DNA of 64,000 nucleotides from Arthrinium phaeospermum (taxonomy: Eukaryota > Ascomycota > Sordariomycetes > Amphisphaeriales > Apiosporaceae): positions 806,001-870,000 of the forward strand of contig QYRS01000005.1 in the NCBI GenBank assembly GCA_006503535.1, given 5' to 3'. The notes beneath the pieces were generated by a model. The model was not told the DNA's origin, made no database searches, and worked only from the letters and a program-made list of their open reading frames with translations. Below, one piece after another: positions 23,811 to 37,434 of this stretch; within the stretch, counting starts at the first letter, position 1; each line of letters starts with the position of its first letter. Both the position numbers and the translations under genes were made by a program.

Positions 23811-26800
23811 ATGGCGGACAGAGTTCTCGCAGCAAAACAAGGCATTGATAACGACGCCTTGTCCCCACGGGACGTGAACGTCCAAGGACAACCCCGAGCC
23901 ACCGTGGACGCCGCTAAGGTAAAAGCCGCCCTGGCTTCCAAGGCGGCTCAAAAAGACAAGGAGCATCCTCCTCCGCCCCCGGCCCAGGTCTATGAACCGC
24001 CAAGCTCTGATCGCAAAGATGGCGCAACATACCAGGTCGGCAAGATGCTCGGCAAAGGCGGCTTTGCTGTTTGCTACGAGGGACAGATGCCTGGCCACAA
24101 GAAGAGGTTTGCCTTGAAGATCGTCAAGAGCAAGATGCCGACCAAGATGGAGCAAAAGGTTTGTCTCATCTCAACCCCCTTCCATGTTCCCAGAGCTGGT
24201 TGTACTCACAGATGATTGCGTCCAGTTCCAAACCGAGCTTCAGATCCACTCCAAGATGCGCCAGATCAATATTGTCCAGTTTCTGCGAGCATTCTCGTTC
24301 GACAACTGCACCTATCTTGTCCTGGAGTTGTGCCCGAACGGCTCTCTCATGGACATGGTCAAACGCCGAAAGGGGTTGACGGAGCCCGAGGTGCGCTACT
24401 ATTCGGTCCAGATTGCTGGAGCAATCAAGTATATGCACGCGAAAGGCATCATCCATCGAGATCTCAAAATGGGCAACATCTTTCTCGACAAACACATGAA
24501 CGCCAAAATTGGCGACTTTGGTCTTGCTGCTTTGCTGGTCACCGGCAAGGATATGCAGACGATCCGCCGAACCACCCTTTGTGGTACCCCCAACTACATC
24601 GCCCCTGAGATCTTGGAAAAGGGCCGGAAAGGCCACGACCACATGGTTGATATCTGGAGCTTAGGCATTATAATGTGAGCTAAATCTGACAAGAATTGGG
24701 TGGAGATGTTACTGACCGACTGCCTAGGTTTGCGATGCTCACATCAAAGCCCCCTTTCCAGTCGTCAACCACAGATGAGATTTACCGCCGAGCAAGAAAT
24801 CGAGACTACGAGTGGCCCAGCCCCGAAGGCACCAACAAGTACATCAGTCAGGAGGCCAAGGAGATCGTCGCGGATATGCTCCAGGATGCCGACAAACGAC
24901 CTGACCCTGACAGCATCGTCAAGCATGACTTCTTCTATTCGGGATATATGCCGAAGGTGAATGAGATAACCTCGAAATTCAGAGACTACCCGCCTGACAG
25001 CGACGATTTCTACACGGTCGAACTTACGCGTGAGATGGCATCCCGTAATCTGCGCAACTTGAAGGAAATGTCTCGGGCCTGCGAAGTTGGTCCATGGTGC
25101 CACAGTCAGAAGGTGTATGCAAGCACTTGGAAGGAGGTCGCACTGGAAGAGAAAGCCGGCCTTACCCCGATCATTCCGCTTGTTGAGGGCATTGTCTACA
25201 GACCATATGACGAAATTAGCAAAGAGCAGAAGCTCATGCAGCCCCAGATTCAACCGCCTCCGCAACTCAGCGGCAGATCGGTCGAAGACTCGACCATGTC
25301 TACGCAATCAGGTCCGACAGGATTACTCAGGGCACCACCGCAAAGCTTTGCAGCTCAGCAACGAGCCCAGGGCCGACCGACAAAACCGACTGGAGTGGTG
25401 CGATCTCGTACGGCAGCCGAAATGGCAATTGCGCCAACGGCGACTGGCACAGTACGATCTCGCACCCGGCGTGAGCTACCCCGGAGCAATACTGAGGATA
25501 ATATCCTGTCACAACCGGCCGAGCCGCCAGCAGAGCGAATTTCGCTCCCCATTCGAACCCAACGACCAGCTGCCCAGCTTCAACCAACCGAAGGCAAGAG
25601 GTCTTATTTGATCAAGGTAGAGGAGAAGGACATTCTTGCAGCCAATGCGCCTGCTCCCGCACCTGCGCCGGCGGCTGCACCCAAGCCTGCTCCAAAAGCA
25701 GCTGCAGTTCCGGTTGCGCAAGGTGACAGTCAGATGGGAACGCTCTTCAGCCCTTCGGAACGCCAGCAGCCTGTCCCAGAAACCCAACCAGATGTTGTGC
25801 TTGAGCGCTTGCGGCGTCTCCAGGCCGAGCTAGAACGAGCCTTGAACTCGAGGTCGATGGCTATTGTCGGCAAGGCAACAACGCCTTCACCGCCACACAT
25901 AGTGGTGAAATGGGTGGACTACTCGAACAAATTTGGGCTGGGCTATATACTCAACGACGGTAGCGTTGGCTGCGTTCTCAAGAGCGTGCCAGGCAGCGGC
26001 AAGGGTAGCAAGCCAGTGATGCTTCCTCCTTCCTGCATTTTGGTTCACGAGGCGGAGCGGCACTGCCAGCGACGCCACGACGCCAGCTACTCGGACCGGC
26101 ACCAAATTGTACCAATGTCTCAACCCATTCAGTTCTTTGAGAACAACGGCGCAACCGGGTTGTCGACGGTTTCTGTCCATCCCACCCAGTTCAAGATTGG
26201 ACTGAACCCGGACGGAACGCCGGGTAAGATACCCGTGGGGAAGGACATTTACGATCATAGAAAGCGGGAGCACCTGATTCTGTGGAAGAAGTTTGCCAAC
26301 TACATGATGGCATACGGTCGGGACCAAGAGGCGACGGACGAGACAGGCCACGTCCAGATCCCCATGAACACCGACCCAGCACTACCTCCAAGCAACGTCG
26401 TGACGTTTTATCAGCGCATCGGCGACGTGGGCTGCTGGGTCTTTGCCGACGGCCACCTGCAGTTCAACTTCCCCGACCACACCAAGATCGTGCTCGATGC
26501 CACTGGCACATGGTGTCATTTCTGGCATCTGCCTCAGGAAGCCGCCACGAAGCTCATGTCCACGGGCGAGCTGGACGAGACCGCCCTCGACGAGCGTGCG
26601 GTGCTCAGCTACCCGCTTCAGACTCTGCTCAACTTTGCTGCCAAGCCCGCGATCCGCCCAACACGCAATACCACGCGTAAGCGGCCGGAGATCAACCCCA
26701 TGCTACAAGGAATTCCGTCGTCCAACGATTTCCGGCGCAAGGTCGACTTCATCAAGAATGTAGTCAAGGAGTGGGTTGTCAATGGGGGCATGGGCAACAG

Positions 26801-26993
26801 CAACATGACCCGTGACAGGCGCCTCAAATGGACTGGCTGCCGCGAAACAGTTCATAGCGGTCCAAGCAAGCATGTCTGGGTCACCATCGGCGCACGCTGG
26901 GGCGATGAGAGATTCACGGCTGTAGTCGATCCCAAGAGACCACATGAGATCGGAGAGGACATCGAAGAGAGGAAGAAGACCTCTACTGCTTAG
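23811..26993 (+). CDS. plkA: Polo-like kinase (Cdc5/PlkA type)
   Basis: Three exons, 23811-24158, 24226-24674 and 24728-26993, encode about 1020 aa. The kinase domain starts near residue 74: GKGGFAVCYEG (residues 81-91), ATP-binding Lys103 in FALKIVK, HRDLKMGN at 193-200, DFG at 213-215, and activation-loop RRTTLCGTPNYIAPE with the Plk regulatory Thr at about 233. A long Pro/Ala-rich linker separates it from two Polo boxes: PB1 near residue 655 (VVKWVDYSNKFGLGYILNDG) and PB2 near 825 (FYQRIGDVGCWVFADGHLQF). Polo kinases control mitotic entry, spindle pole function and cytokinesis. The protein is longer than yeast Cdc5 (about 700 aa), which fits the long linker and C-terminal extension of filamentous fungi. 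The upstream in-frame TTG is not used as start. Confidence 0.95.
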
Positions 26994-28518
26994 GTACTGT
27001 TTTACGAAGAAAACAAACAGGAGAATAAAAAGAATGGCAGGGAGGGGGTTGGATGGCCTTGGTTTCCTGAGCATTCAAGTCCCGGAGTTGGTGACTGGAC
27101 AGGGATGGACGGGGGTTGCTTGGGGAATATGTTTTTTGCTCTTGCTTTTGTCACGCCGTCTACGAGAAATCATGGGGCGTTTTTGGGAATTTGACGTTAT
27201 TAATGACTCCTGTGTGAGGGCCTGCTTGGAGGGAAGGTACCCTGTTTTCTTCTCTTCTTCTCATTGCATGGCGTAGCGTGTATGGAACTAGTATATACCT
27301 TGCATATTTACTAAAGACCACTTGCCGATTCATGTTGAACTTTGTTCTTCCCGCGTAAATACACGAGCACTTTTATAAATGACTGGTTATTAAACACAGC
27401 AGTGGTTACATAGGCCGTTAATGAGCGATGGATGGTAAAGGGAGAGCAAGCAGCATCTTCTGTACCCGACCGCTATAAAGGGAGCAAATTTTAGATTCAT
27501 AGACCCATACCTAACCAAACTTGCCGTCATTCAGGGCCTCATCAAAACCAAGCGTGCCAGTGCTATATACGAGATACCAAAATAAGCTGGCACATTAACC
27601 GTCGGAGTCGAGCCATAGGAGGCAAACTGTTGGGCCAAGGTTGACGGTGCCACTCATGTGCAAGATTGGGCCTTCCTTCCTTAGGGGCTGTTTTTTCACG
27701 CCGAGGCGACAACAGGTGGATGGATAGATGGAATACATCGTTATTACCACATCAATCGGTCACACGTATATGGTGCACGTCGAAGGGGGGTTTGGTATAA
27801 TTGGCATTATTCAGATTGTCGGTTGAGTATTGTACAGTTTTCGAATCCAACAACGAACAAGGGGGGATGACTAGGTATCGTGGCTCGCTCGCTCGCCTGC
27901 TTGCTCTCATTATCTCTCAAATTCTCTCTCCACGCCCCACCGCACGCACGCTCAACACACAAACAACAACATCGTCATCATCGAAAACGAGAGGAGCAGC
28001 GTTTCCAGTCGTCTCGCCCTCATGCAAGCCTGCCTGCCACACGTCGTCATACCCACAAGATGTAAACGGGGAAATGTAGACAAAGGAGAGGAGAAGGAAA
28101 AGCAGAGAAAAACGCCGGTTGTGACACGACCATCAAACATTAGGGGGCCTGGGGGTAATGAACCCGAACAGGCCAATATGCTTTTCCCCTCCCACCGCAA
28201 CAAGTCGTGAACACAATGCAAATGCAATGTCCTTCTGAGTCTGGGGAACATCCGTGAAGCAAATAGAAAAACAAAACAAAACAAGAGCCGCCTCTCCGTA
28301 TCCTGTACCTAACCCGAAGGAAACGTGTGTGCATTGGCAGAAACTGTCGGGTTCCTTGTCCTGAAATATTGCAGCTCAGTACATGGCGACGATCGACGTA
28401 CTGTAGCGTGGGATATATCCAAAATGGAGCCGTACGTACGTTGGCAGTGCTGAGGCTTGCTGGGAACGCTCGGCCAAGATGGCATCAGGCTCCCAGGTGA
28501 TAGGTAACGCTGCCACAG
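26994..28518. other. Convergent 3' region between Polo kinase and Skt5-like gene
   Basis: Both flanking genes end here, so the 1.5 kb should hold two 3' UTRs. T-rich sequence follows the kinase stop. Nothing coding is supported; an A/C-rich patch near 27950-27990 is low complexity. Confidence 0.5.
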
Positions 28519-30749
28519 TTACATAACCACACAGTCCTTATCATCCTTGCCCTCCTTGCCCTCCTTTGGGGGGTTCTTGCGCATCTTGGCACTCTTGGGC
28601 GGCGCAACTTCCATAGGGGTGCCGCCGCCACTGACAGCGGCACGGATGGCAGCCAGGCGTAGTGTGGCACGCTCGTCGCCGGCATCTGCCGCCTTGACGT
28701 ACCAGACATTGGCTTCGAGAATATCACGGCGACACCCAATACCCATCTCGGTGAAGTAACCAACGGTGTATTGAGCTTTGACGAAGCCTGTGGCGTTTCG
28801 GTTAGCATTGTTGCATGGCTGTGATTGGGGTTAAGCAACTCACCCGTTTCTGCCGATCTCCGTGCCCACTCGTAGGCTTCTTCCTCGTCTTTTTCGAGAA
28901 TTGGCTCAGCTCCAACCAGATACCACGCGCACAGTCCCATCATGGCTCCAGCATGGCCGCCCTCGGCTGCGCCAGTATAGAAATGGACACTGAGGGCGGG
29001 ATCCCGCGGGCAGTTCAGCTTGCCATGTTCGTAAGCATCGCCCATGCGGAAGCTCGCCTCAGCGTGGCCAAGTTCGGCGGCTTGGGTGAAGAGTTCCGCG
29101 GCATAACTTTCGTCCTTAAAGATGTCTTCGCCGTAGCCCGTCTCGTACAGCGTACCAAGCTGGAAGGGAGCCGCGTTGTAGATGGTGTCGGAGGATTCAG
29201 TAGCCCGCTTCAGCCACTTGATGCCCTCGCGATATCGAGTCTCGCCAAAGTCGCCGGCGAGACAGGCTTTGCCCAGTCGAGTCATGGCTCCCGGATGGGT
29301 CTTCGACGCTGCTGTCCGTAGGTACTGGATAGCCTTTGCAGGATCTTTCCGACAGCCCCAGCCAAATTCGTAACATAAACCGGCGCGGTAGGCAGATTCG
29401 GCGTGACCGTGTTTCGCGGCAAGAATGAAGAGGGGAAATGCAGCGTTGTAATCTTCTTTGCCCTTGTTGAAAAGGCCCGAAGCATAACCATCGGCGAGGT
29501 AATATTGCGCAAAAGGGTACCCGCCATTGGCCAACCGTGTGAGGATACTTTTGGCCTCACGCACTAACTCTGCAGGAGAAGGTTGTCCTTCTTCGCTTGA
29601 CGGGGCTCCGTCGCCCTTGGAAACTTTGCGCTTCGGAGGTTCCCCAAACGAAATACCTTGTTCTTGGGCCGAGGCCACGAGGAAAATGGCAAACGAGTAT
29701 TGAATTGAAGGGTCGTTCGTCTTTTTCACATTTTGCCTGTACATTTCGAGCGTCTTTTGCGTGCTCAGCAACGAGGCATTACTCCCCACATTAGTTCGAA
29801 GCTGCGAATTGTCGATCGTGATCGGCGCTGGAGCCGGCTGGGGATACGGAACGTTCAGTAATTCTGCATACGAGGTTGGGCGGGCATCAGGTGATTTGCG
29901 GATCAAGCCAGGCGACCGCCCTCTTGGGCTCATTTCCGAATAAACCGAGTACGTCGACTGTGGCCGTGCCATCGAACTCCTCTGGAAGGCAGCCGAAGTT
30001 GGAGTCAGATGTCGATTTATAGCCATCCCCTGTTCGTTAAGGTTGACGGTCGACTGTGGTCTGGAGTCGGCGTCTAGAGGCGCGCTGGCGACTCGAGGCG
30101 AAGCCATGGACTGCTGATGGTGGTATTGCAACTGAGGGACGGGTTGGTTAATGGAAGCGCCATCGTCGACGACCGAATCCTCCGGCGAAGTCCCCTCCGA
30201 GAGAAGTTGACTATCGCCTGCATCTTGCGACACAGAGCTTGCATTCGTCGCAACAGAAGACTCAGTCGATGCCATTTGCTGCGTACTGGACGATGCATCT
30301 GTGTCACGACTACGGCGAACACCGTCACGATTGGCCGAGTTATCACCTGCACTTCCATTGGCTTCACCAGACTCTATTGTCCCTTCTTGGAGTGGCTTGT
30401 CAGAGCCCAAGGGTTTCCCGTTGCCGGCGCCATTTGCACTCGAATCGGCCAGCCTTTCCTCGCCCTGACGTTTTGTTGGAGACTGTATCTGCGGTCCTTC
30501 GATACTGGCATTTGAAGGCTGGGCCCAGTTCTCGTGGTGGAAGCTGAGGCGAACCGGAGAGACCGGCGCAGCTCGCATCTTGGGGGCGTCTGGTATCGCC
30601 AGCGGCGAGGGCTTGGAGTCGCTCTCCTCCGTCCCGCTCCATCTATAGCGCTCGGGCGAGTTATCTAGAGCTCCCATGGGCTTCCGTTGTGTAGATCGGG
30701 TCGGAGGCGGCGGGTTCAGCGGAGGTGGGCTGGAGGTCACGGCAGCCAT
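28519..30749 (-). CDS. SKT5: Chitin synthase activator, Skt5/Chs4 type (Sel1 repeats, CAAX tail)
   Basis: Two exons, 28844-30749 and 28519-28787, encode 724 aa with matching phase. The first ~290 residues are Ser/Pro-rich and disordered, followed by SYAELLNVPYPQP. From about residue 400 come Sel1-like helical repeats, e.g. GGYPFAQYYLADGYASGLF, HGHAESAYRAGLCYEFGWG, LGHAEASFRMGDAYEHGKL and AQYTVGYFTEMGIGCRRDIL. The protein ends in CVVM, a farnesylation-type CAAX box; yeast Skt5 is likewise prenylated. In yeast this protein binds and activates chitin synthase 3 and brings it to the bud neck. The next gene upstream, divergently transcribed, is the class IV (Chs3-type) chitin synthase, its expected partner. 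Identity is strong; direct partnership in this species is inferred. Confidence 0.93.
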
Positions 30750-33700
30750 TGCACAAGCTTTGAGACCGTTGCCGACCGCGAGATCGTTACGCAGAATTAT
30801 TCAACTCCAATAGCCAATTCCCATGTGGTTTCTGGTTTGTATTCAAGACCCAGGCACAAATGAGATCGATCGGTCCCTATTCGAACAAATCGGCCCGTTC
30901 TGTCGACGTCCCAGATCACCAGCCGCCCAGCAAGTAACACGGTTCTTTGTGTGCTGTCGCGACCAAAGTAGTGACTGTTCTGACAACGAACTGGCCAGAG
31001 GGGAGCAAAGGGACGTGGTTGAGGCCAAGATCGGTCAGGGAATCGAGTTCGGCGTTTCGGGTTTGACAAGCGACTTGTGACGAAGACTGCGACACGGGCA
31101 AAAGCTGTGGAGGGTATCTCAAAATAAGTCTGATATCTGATGCAAATGTTGGAAAGCAGCGCATACGGGGCAGGAAAAGTGATTAAGACAAAGGCCCGCA
31201 GAACAAGACCAAAGCTATTTACGCTTGGGGGCAATATAATAGAGGGTATCTTGACGTCGTCGGCGTCTGGAGAAGTCGGCCAAATAGGCAGTCCTGAAAA
31301 CAACAAGAGAGTTGAATCGGAAAATAGACTTCAAGTCAGTAACGGGGGCAGGTGCAGGTGGTATGCAAGTCTCCTGGGGGGAGGCTCTAGCGGGTCGATC
31401 GCCTGCTTTCAGAGTGATTAGGGTACCAGCCGTAAGTCATTCTCAATGATGGGGAGAGGTGCTAGGTGCCTCGGGGGTTGTACATACCCAGAGGGGCCTG
31501 GCGTGTACTTCCCAAGTACCCTCGGCAGGTTGCGCTGACTGACCACACCGTAGAATTGGCCTGCTAGCCTGCCGCAGAAATGGAGACCGACTTGACTGCC
31601 TCTTCGTGCTTCGTTTGTGTATTGGTCGGCGTTGCGCCCTGGCACCAAGCACCTGGGGAGCTGAACGCGCGAAGGGGGCTGGTCGTCTCGGTGGGACGGA
31701 CCATCGAAACTAAGCGGGCTTGTACAAGGGAACACCGATCTCGACCATGGGAAAAGGCGGGTAAGTATCAATGGATGGATTTGCTGACTTTTGTTATTTC
31801 TTCCTGTTTCTTGGTTTCTTGGTATTGATGTATCTCTCTTCAGCTGGACCTCCTGGGGCGGGATCAGAAGGTAAAAGTCCAAAGCCAATGACAATGTGTG
31901 TGTGCATGTAGGGTAATTCAGACGAGTATGTAGATTCCTACCTGGTTAGGTAGGTAGGTGTAGTGGGTATATGCCAGTGACTCAATTTCTAGGTACATAC
32001 TTGCCTCTTACATGATAGCCAACTGCCAACCAACCTACATGCATCCATACAGAATAGTCGGGTTCTAACCACAAACGTCTGACTATGTATGTGCAAAAGG
32101 GACTTAATGGAGTCGTGTCAAAGAAACGGGCCGGCCAAAGAAATCGACAATGACCTACTCTGTGTACGGAGTAGTAGCCAATTCATCTGTACTGGCACGG
32201 AGGGCCCGGGGCTCTGCTCGAGGGTTCGCTTCTTGTCACCTACTAGTACCCGGGACCAACATACATAGGCAGAAAGGTAATAGGCTGGAGCAGACTAGTG
32301 GTGCTGTTAGTGCATGTGTGGATGTCGTGATGTTTGTTGCTCATTTCATCAGTGCGTTTCGGGTTGGCACCATCATACCATCCCATCCCGTCCATGTTGT
32401 GCCTGGCTGCATTGCCGGCTTGTTGGCATGGTGCCTACCTATGTCGCCTACGCCCAAGGAGTCGTGTCAGCAATCAACGGAGACACCCATGCCAATGGTG
32501 TTACTTGGGCTGCAACATTGGCGAGCATCCCGCACGCCAACCGGTGCCAGTGTCATCCCAACGTCAAATCGTTTTATAGCATGGGTTTTGGTTCTATAAG
32601 GCTTGCAGAAAAACTTGAAGTTGGTAGTCCCGGTTCAGCCTTGCGAGAAAACAAAGTAAAGTTGCTGCAGGTGCTCCCATATTCCTCCCGCTCGGGATCG
32701 ATGGTGGTAATAAACTCTTGGACCATTTGCTTTCGTGCCTGCGGCGGCTGCAGGCCCTGAGTTTGAACCGGCACTCGCCTTTTGTCACTTGCTCACTTGG
32801 TAGGGATGAGTAAGTTCCACTTTGCTGGACTGACGTAATGCCGAGTCTCCCCAATCACTGCCTGTCTACTTGTACCTCCGAGGATTAATATCTACTTGTA
32901 TATCAAGCCGAAGATCTCCAAGCTGGCCAATCTCGCAAAACAGGGTATGGACAACATAATCGTATGAGTTCGTTTGGGCATCGGTGGAGAAAGACGAAGA
33001 GAGGGCACGAAGTATGTGAGAGGCTCAACAAAAGTACAGAACCTCTTTTCTTGTGTTACTTGGGGAGCTGTCTCCGCTGCGATCAGCCGCTGTTCCGCAG
33101 GACAAAAAAATGTTTCGGTGCTATTGATAGCCACATACATGTATGCATTTCTATAATCGTAATACTGTAGGCATGCAAGCCTAAGCAAGCTGCGCCAATG
33201 CCGCCTATCCGCCAACCGCAACAATCGCTCATCACACCAGCTGTGTTTCCCGGCTCAGCTGGGCAAGGCCGGCCAGCCGTCTCAGTTGGCTGGTCGTGGT
33301 GTGTTTTGGTACGATATCCACGGCAGGGTTTCCCATCTGTTTCTCGTGCGCAACGCTGCGCCAAGGAATGATTTGCAGTGGTTTTACTCCAAACCGGACA
33401 TCGTGAAATCTCGACGTGCGGTGGAAAAGTGGAACTGGACCCTGGAAATTGTATGATCGCAAGTCAACTATGGATACTAGTACCTACTGTATCCACGCAA
33501 CAATCCTTGCGAGAAGGGGGGAAAGCGTTGGAGGGGGGCACTCCATAGAGTCGACACGGGCTTTCTCTGCAGCTGTAAAAGATGGGTTCTCATGATGTCC
33601 ATCGGTTTCCCCACGAGGTTTCGTCGTAATAGACGCCTCTACACGTAAAAACACGAGAAAACAGCCATCGAAGGGTTCAGCTGGTCCGATGCATCCTAGC

Positions 33701-36700
33701 GGGAACAGCCACCTCTGCACTGGCTTCTGGCGTTGTTTCACCACCTTTGGTAACTCTCAGCGTGCAGCTGCGTTGATGCGCACGTACTAAGTACTACACG
33801 CCAACGTACTCCTCATGTATGTCATCGATGAGCGTATGCAGCCAGCCTTGAATCAGAAGCATTCGGTATTGACAAGGACTGGTTTGGTAGAAGATTCAGT
33901 TCCTCCCGCATGTAGATTGGCGCAAGGCGAAGCCGGAGCGGCTCCCATGATGATATATCTGGTGGCCAGCACGGAATTCGAGGGCCATCCTCCCATCCTA
34001 CCATCCCACTGGAGCGGGATGGATGTTAGAAAACCCAACCCAGTCTTCATAGGAAGTACCGGACAAGTATCGCTCAAGTGTGAGAAATTGACAGCTACCC
34101 AATAAACTATGTACCTAGTCCCTTGCCGTATGCAGCTTGCGGCCTAGCGTCTCTCGTATTTGGCATCAACTTGCATCTTTTTGGAACACCCGTTGGGGCC
34201 GGCTGTCGCTTAGAGAGAAAAAGGGCCTTGGGCATATGTACGAGGGCTCGCTTGTAGGCCAAGATGGTTGTTTTTGAGTTCTCGGCCATGGTAACGTAAG
34301 GTATCAGGGAGTCGCATTCTAGGGATTCGGCCTTGCTCGATGCCGGCGATGAAGACAGCATTGAGGTGGGCCGTCGTTCCGCGCAGCGGTGTCCCCGGCC
34401 GGAGAGTGTTTTGTTTACACGACGACGTGCAATCCCTCTGGCTTGTTCGCGGCCACTCGTTCTACAACATCCGCAGGCACTCAATGACATTTCTCACCAT
34501 GAAAGAAAACAAAGCTTACATATCTCGACCTGACTAGGGGGCATGCTTGTCTCTAACGACCTCTCTTCCGTGATCCTTGAATCGAAACCCTATAGTGGTT
34601 GTTGTCAAAGTCAGATCTATGGAGCTCGATCGTAATTGTCCCGGGGGTTTTTGACCATCTGGTGGAACAAGTGATGCGCTTCTCCGACTGCAAGATCTAC
34701 GGCCATCGCAAGCTCGGCTTCTCCCGACCACCGAGGTCCACGTTGAATCCTGAGACTGGAATGTCAATCTCTACGTTTATTCGCGTTTGACAAGCACCCA
34801 CTACGGGGAAATCATAATTCGACATACCAGGCAAATGCTGGGCATTCACAACGGCTCAATGTATATCGACGGAATATGGATTGCGACATAGCTAGACACG
34901 ATGCTCAAGGCCAACCACGCACTACCTACCTACTCATGCGGCTCCACGTAGGCGGCGAGCCGGTGAGTGGCCCCGGATCTTGATTTCGGACTCCCCTATG
35001 TGTCGGCATATGAAACTGCGTGTTTTGACATGACGCTGCATTCAATCCATCTGCTGAACGGTTATTGTTCAGTGGATGCTGTTTCATACTCTGGATAACA
35101 CATTGTTACAACATGTGTCAAGAACGTTACCTGATCGCTATACTCCGTCCCTAGAATACATCTTTGGACACTAACTAACTATACGGACTGTTGCGGTGGT
35201 TGTTTAGGTAGTTAACTGTTAATACGGAGTAGTAGGAACCTATATGTAACCCTCGGTAGATTTATTATTTACTTGTTTGTCTTGTATGCCGTAATAATTC
35301 TAGAACTCGAGTATTCATTAAACGTTTTCAAGCCGGTGGCCATCACCGAGGAGTGCTGTGGAAGAGGACCGTTTCGGCATTTGTTACAAGCTGATGGAGG
35401 AATGGATGCTCATCTGGTCTTTTTGCCTCGATGGCAGTTTCATTCGTTTTGTTGGCATCCCAAATCTCTCCCGGCGGGCGACGAAATCGCCTCTGAATCA
35501 GGGAACGTGATGATATACTACTAGTACAACAAGCAGGAGATTGAAGAACATCAAGGTATGTTGTCCAGTATGGGCAGGTATACTAATGATGACATGGTTG
35601 TCAACATGCAGGTATGGTCCTGTAGAGAATCCGGGTTTTCGATCGCAACTCAATTGAATGAAGCCTCGTCGGCAGGCCAACTGGCACTGGGCAGGGGCCC
35701 CTGTCGTATGCTTTAATAATTAATCGTGCATGTACATGATTGATTGCCCAGGTATCGCTGCGACCATAGCCTGTTAGCCTCTTCTAAGACCCGATAGCCG
35801 CCCCCGAATATGGGTTTCTCCTCGAAGAGGCGGGCTCGTTTAGCCTCGATTGACCAATTTTAGTGCGTGCACGGCTGGATTGGATTGGTAGGCCCAGTCG
35901 GCGACAACACAGAAGGGCGGCGAAGAAGAAGAAAAGAATGAATCAGTCATGCCACCCTGCCTCCTTGGCAGGGAGCTCCCATACAGTGTTCAAAGTGAAT
36001 GGAGCCAGTAGAGAAGCCGTCAGATTGATACTGTCCGCCAGACCCCAATCTGGCTCAATCTAGACTCTGTTTGGCCCCCGTCCCGTTCCCCGTCTTGTCA
36101 TTCAATTACTGGGCTGGGCAAATAGAGCCAAAAAATCGGAGCGGACTGGAATGACCACCAATCTTCACCTTCTAGCCCTCCATCTCCTCCTGTCCAGCCG
36201 GCTCAGTTGAGGAATGGCAACGACGACATCAGCTGCCTTTCTGCCGGTCAATCGCTCCAGTTGAAGACCTTCTTTCATTGCCATTGTGCTATCCACATGA
36301 TCTTTCCTTCGCTATCTCGCCCATTATATACATACCCAGTCCAGCAAACCCACAAAGAACGGAATCCGTGCTCCAACCGATTCGAAACTCCTCGCACGCA
36401 GGCCACCTTCCAGTCCGAACAACACCAGACCCACGTGGTGGTGTCATTATTGGAGAGATCAAACTGGAATCGACGCACGGCGTCCCAACTGCCCTCGTCC
36501 TCTCTCCCCCTCTTGAAGTCTGGCCTCGCCTGAGCTATCCGCACCTCTTATAATTGCCTCACATACTACAGCTTGAGGCCTTCGTTGTCATCGCGTGGTG
36601 CGCACTGAACTGAAGGAGACGGAAATCACTTCAATCAAACCCCCCAACCCGCGGCTTTCCTTGGCGACCCAAAAAAGGGGAAGCGGGGACCCAGCCCAGC

Positions 36701-37434
36701 ATCAGCCAAAAGCTTTCTGCACGCCCGCAATCCGACGTGCTTGGGTCTTGTAGCGCTACTTGCTTTCTGCGCGCATCAGTGGCACTTGACCCGTCTCGAC
36801 TTGCGCCGCCCGCAGCGCCCCCTGCCACCACCCCAACCCACGAGCCCACACACCGCACCAAAACCAAGGCCGGTAGCGCTACCGTAATCAAGCGTGGTCG
36901 CAAGGTCGCAGCGCGCTCAGCTCTCTTTGGTTAGGGACAGGGATCCTCCCTCCTAGAGTCTTAGCTGCAGCTGGCCTGCCTCTCTATTGTTAGAGTGTGA
37001 GCCTGTCTTTCTTGTTGCCCGCTGCGACGAGCCCACCACTCCAATTGTACGTAACGCCTGCTTTCTTCTGAGACGGCATAACAGTGGCTGGCTTGCTTTG
37101 ATTGTTTCTGGCATCGTCTTTCTCTCCCTGTCGTGAGCATCTGACCGTCATCTTCCCCAATCCACTTTGGTCGACATCGTTTTTTTCCCTTTTGGATGCC
37201 TTGACGTCGCTTCTCGATTTTATATGTCAATATCTGGCGTCATTTGTGTATTGCGCGACCAATCGCGCCTGTTTGCGCTGACGGAGAGGACATCTTCCTA
37301 ATTGCCCGATCAAAGTCCGTGCTCTCTTCCTACATCGCGTTTCCTTCTATAGCAAGAGACGAATCTTTCATTTTTCTTGTTTGGCCTACACTGCCCCGAA
37401 AGGCTTGCTAATACCGGGTATCGTTCAGGAAAGA
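30750..37434. promoter_or_regulatory. 6.7-kb gene-free divergent region between Skt5-like and chitin synthase genes
   Basis: I found no supportable gene on either strand. Open frames are below about 160 codons, have no recognisable motifs and overlap antisense frames. It contains two TACGGAGTA motifs (32165-32173 and 35223-35231), tandem TAGG/TAGGTAGG patches near 31945-31970, and a C/T-rich leader before the chitin synthase start (about 36550-37430). Size and position suggest a large regulatory region or unannotated noncoding transcripts. Confidence 0.45.

Noticed and set aside
31418..31894. 158-codon minus-strand frame in the Skt5/chitin synthase gap
   Set aside because: Low-information Pro/Arg-rich sequence overlapped by plus-strand frames, with no family resemblance.
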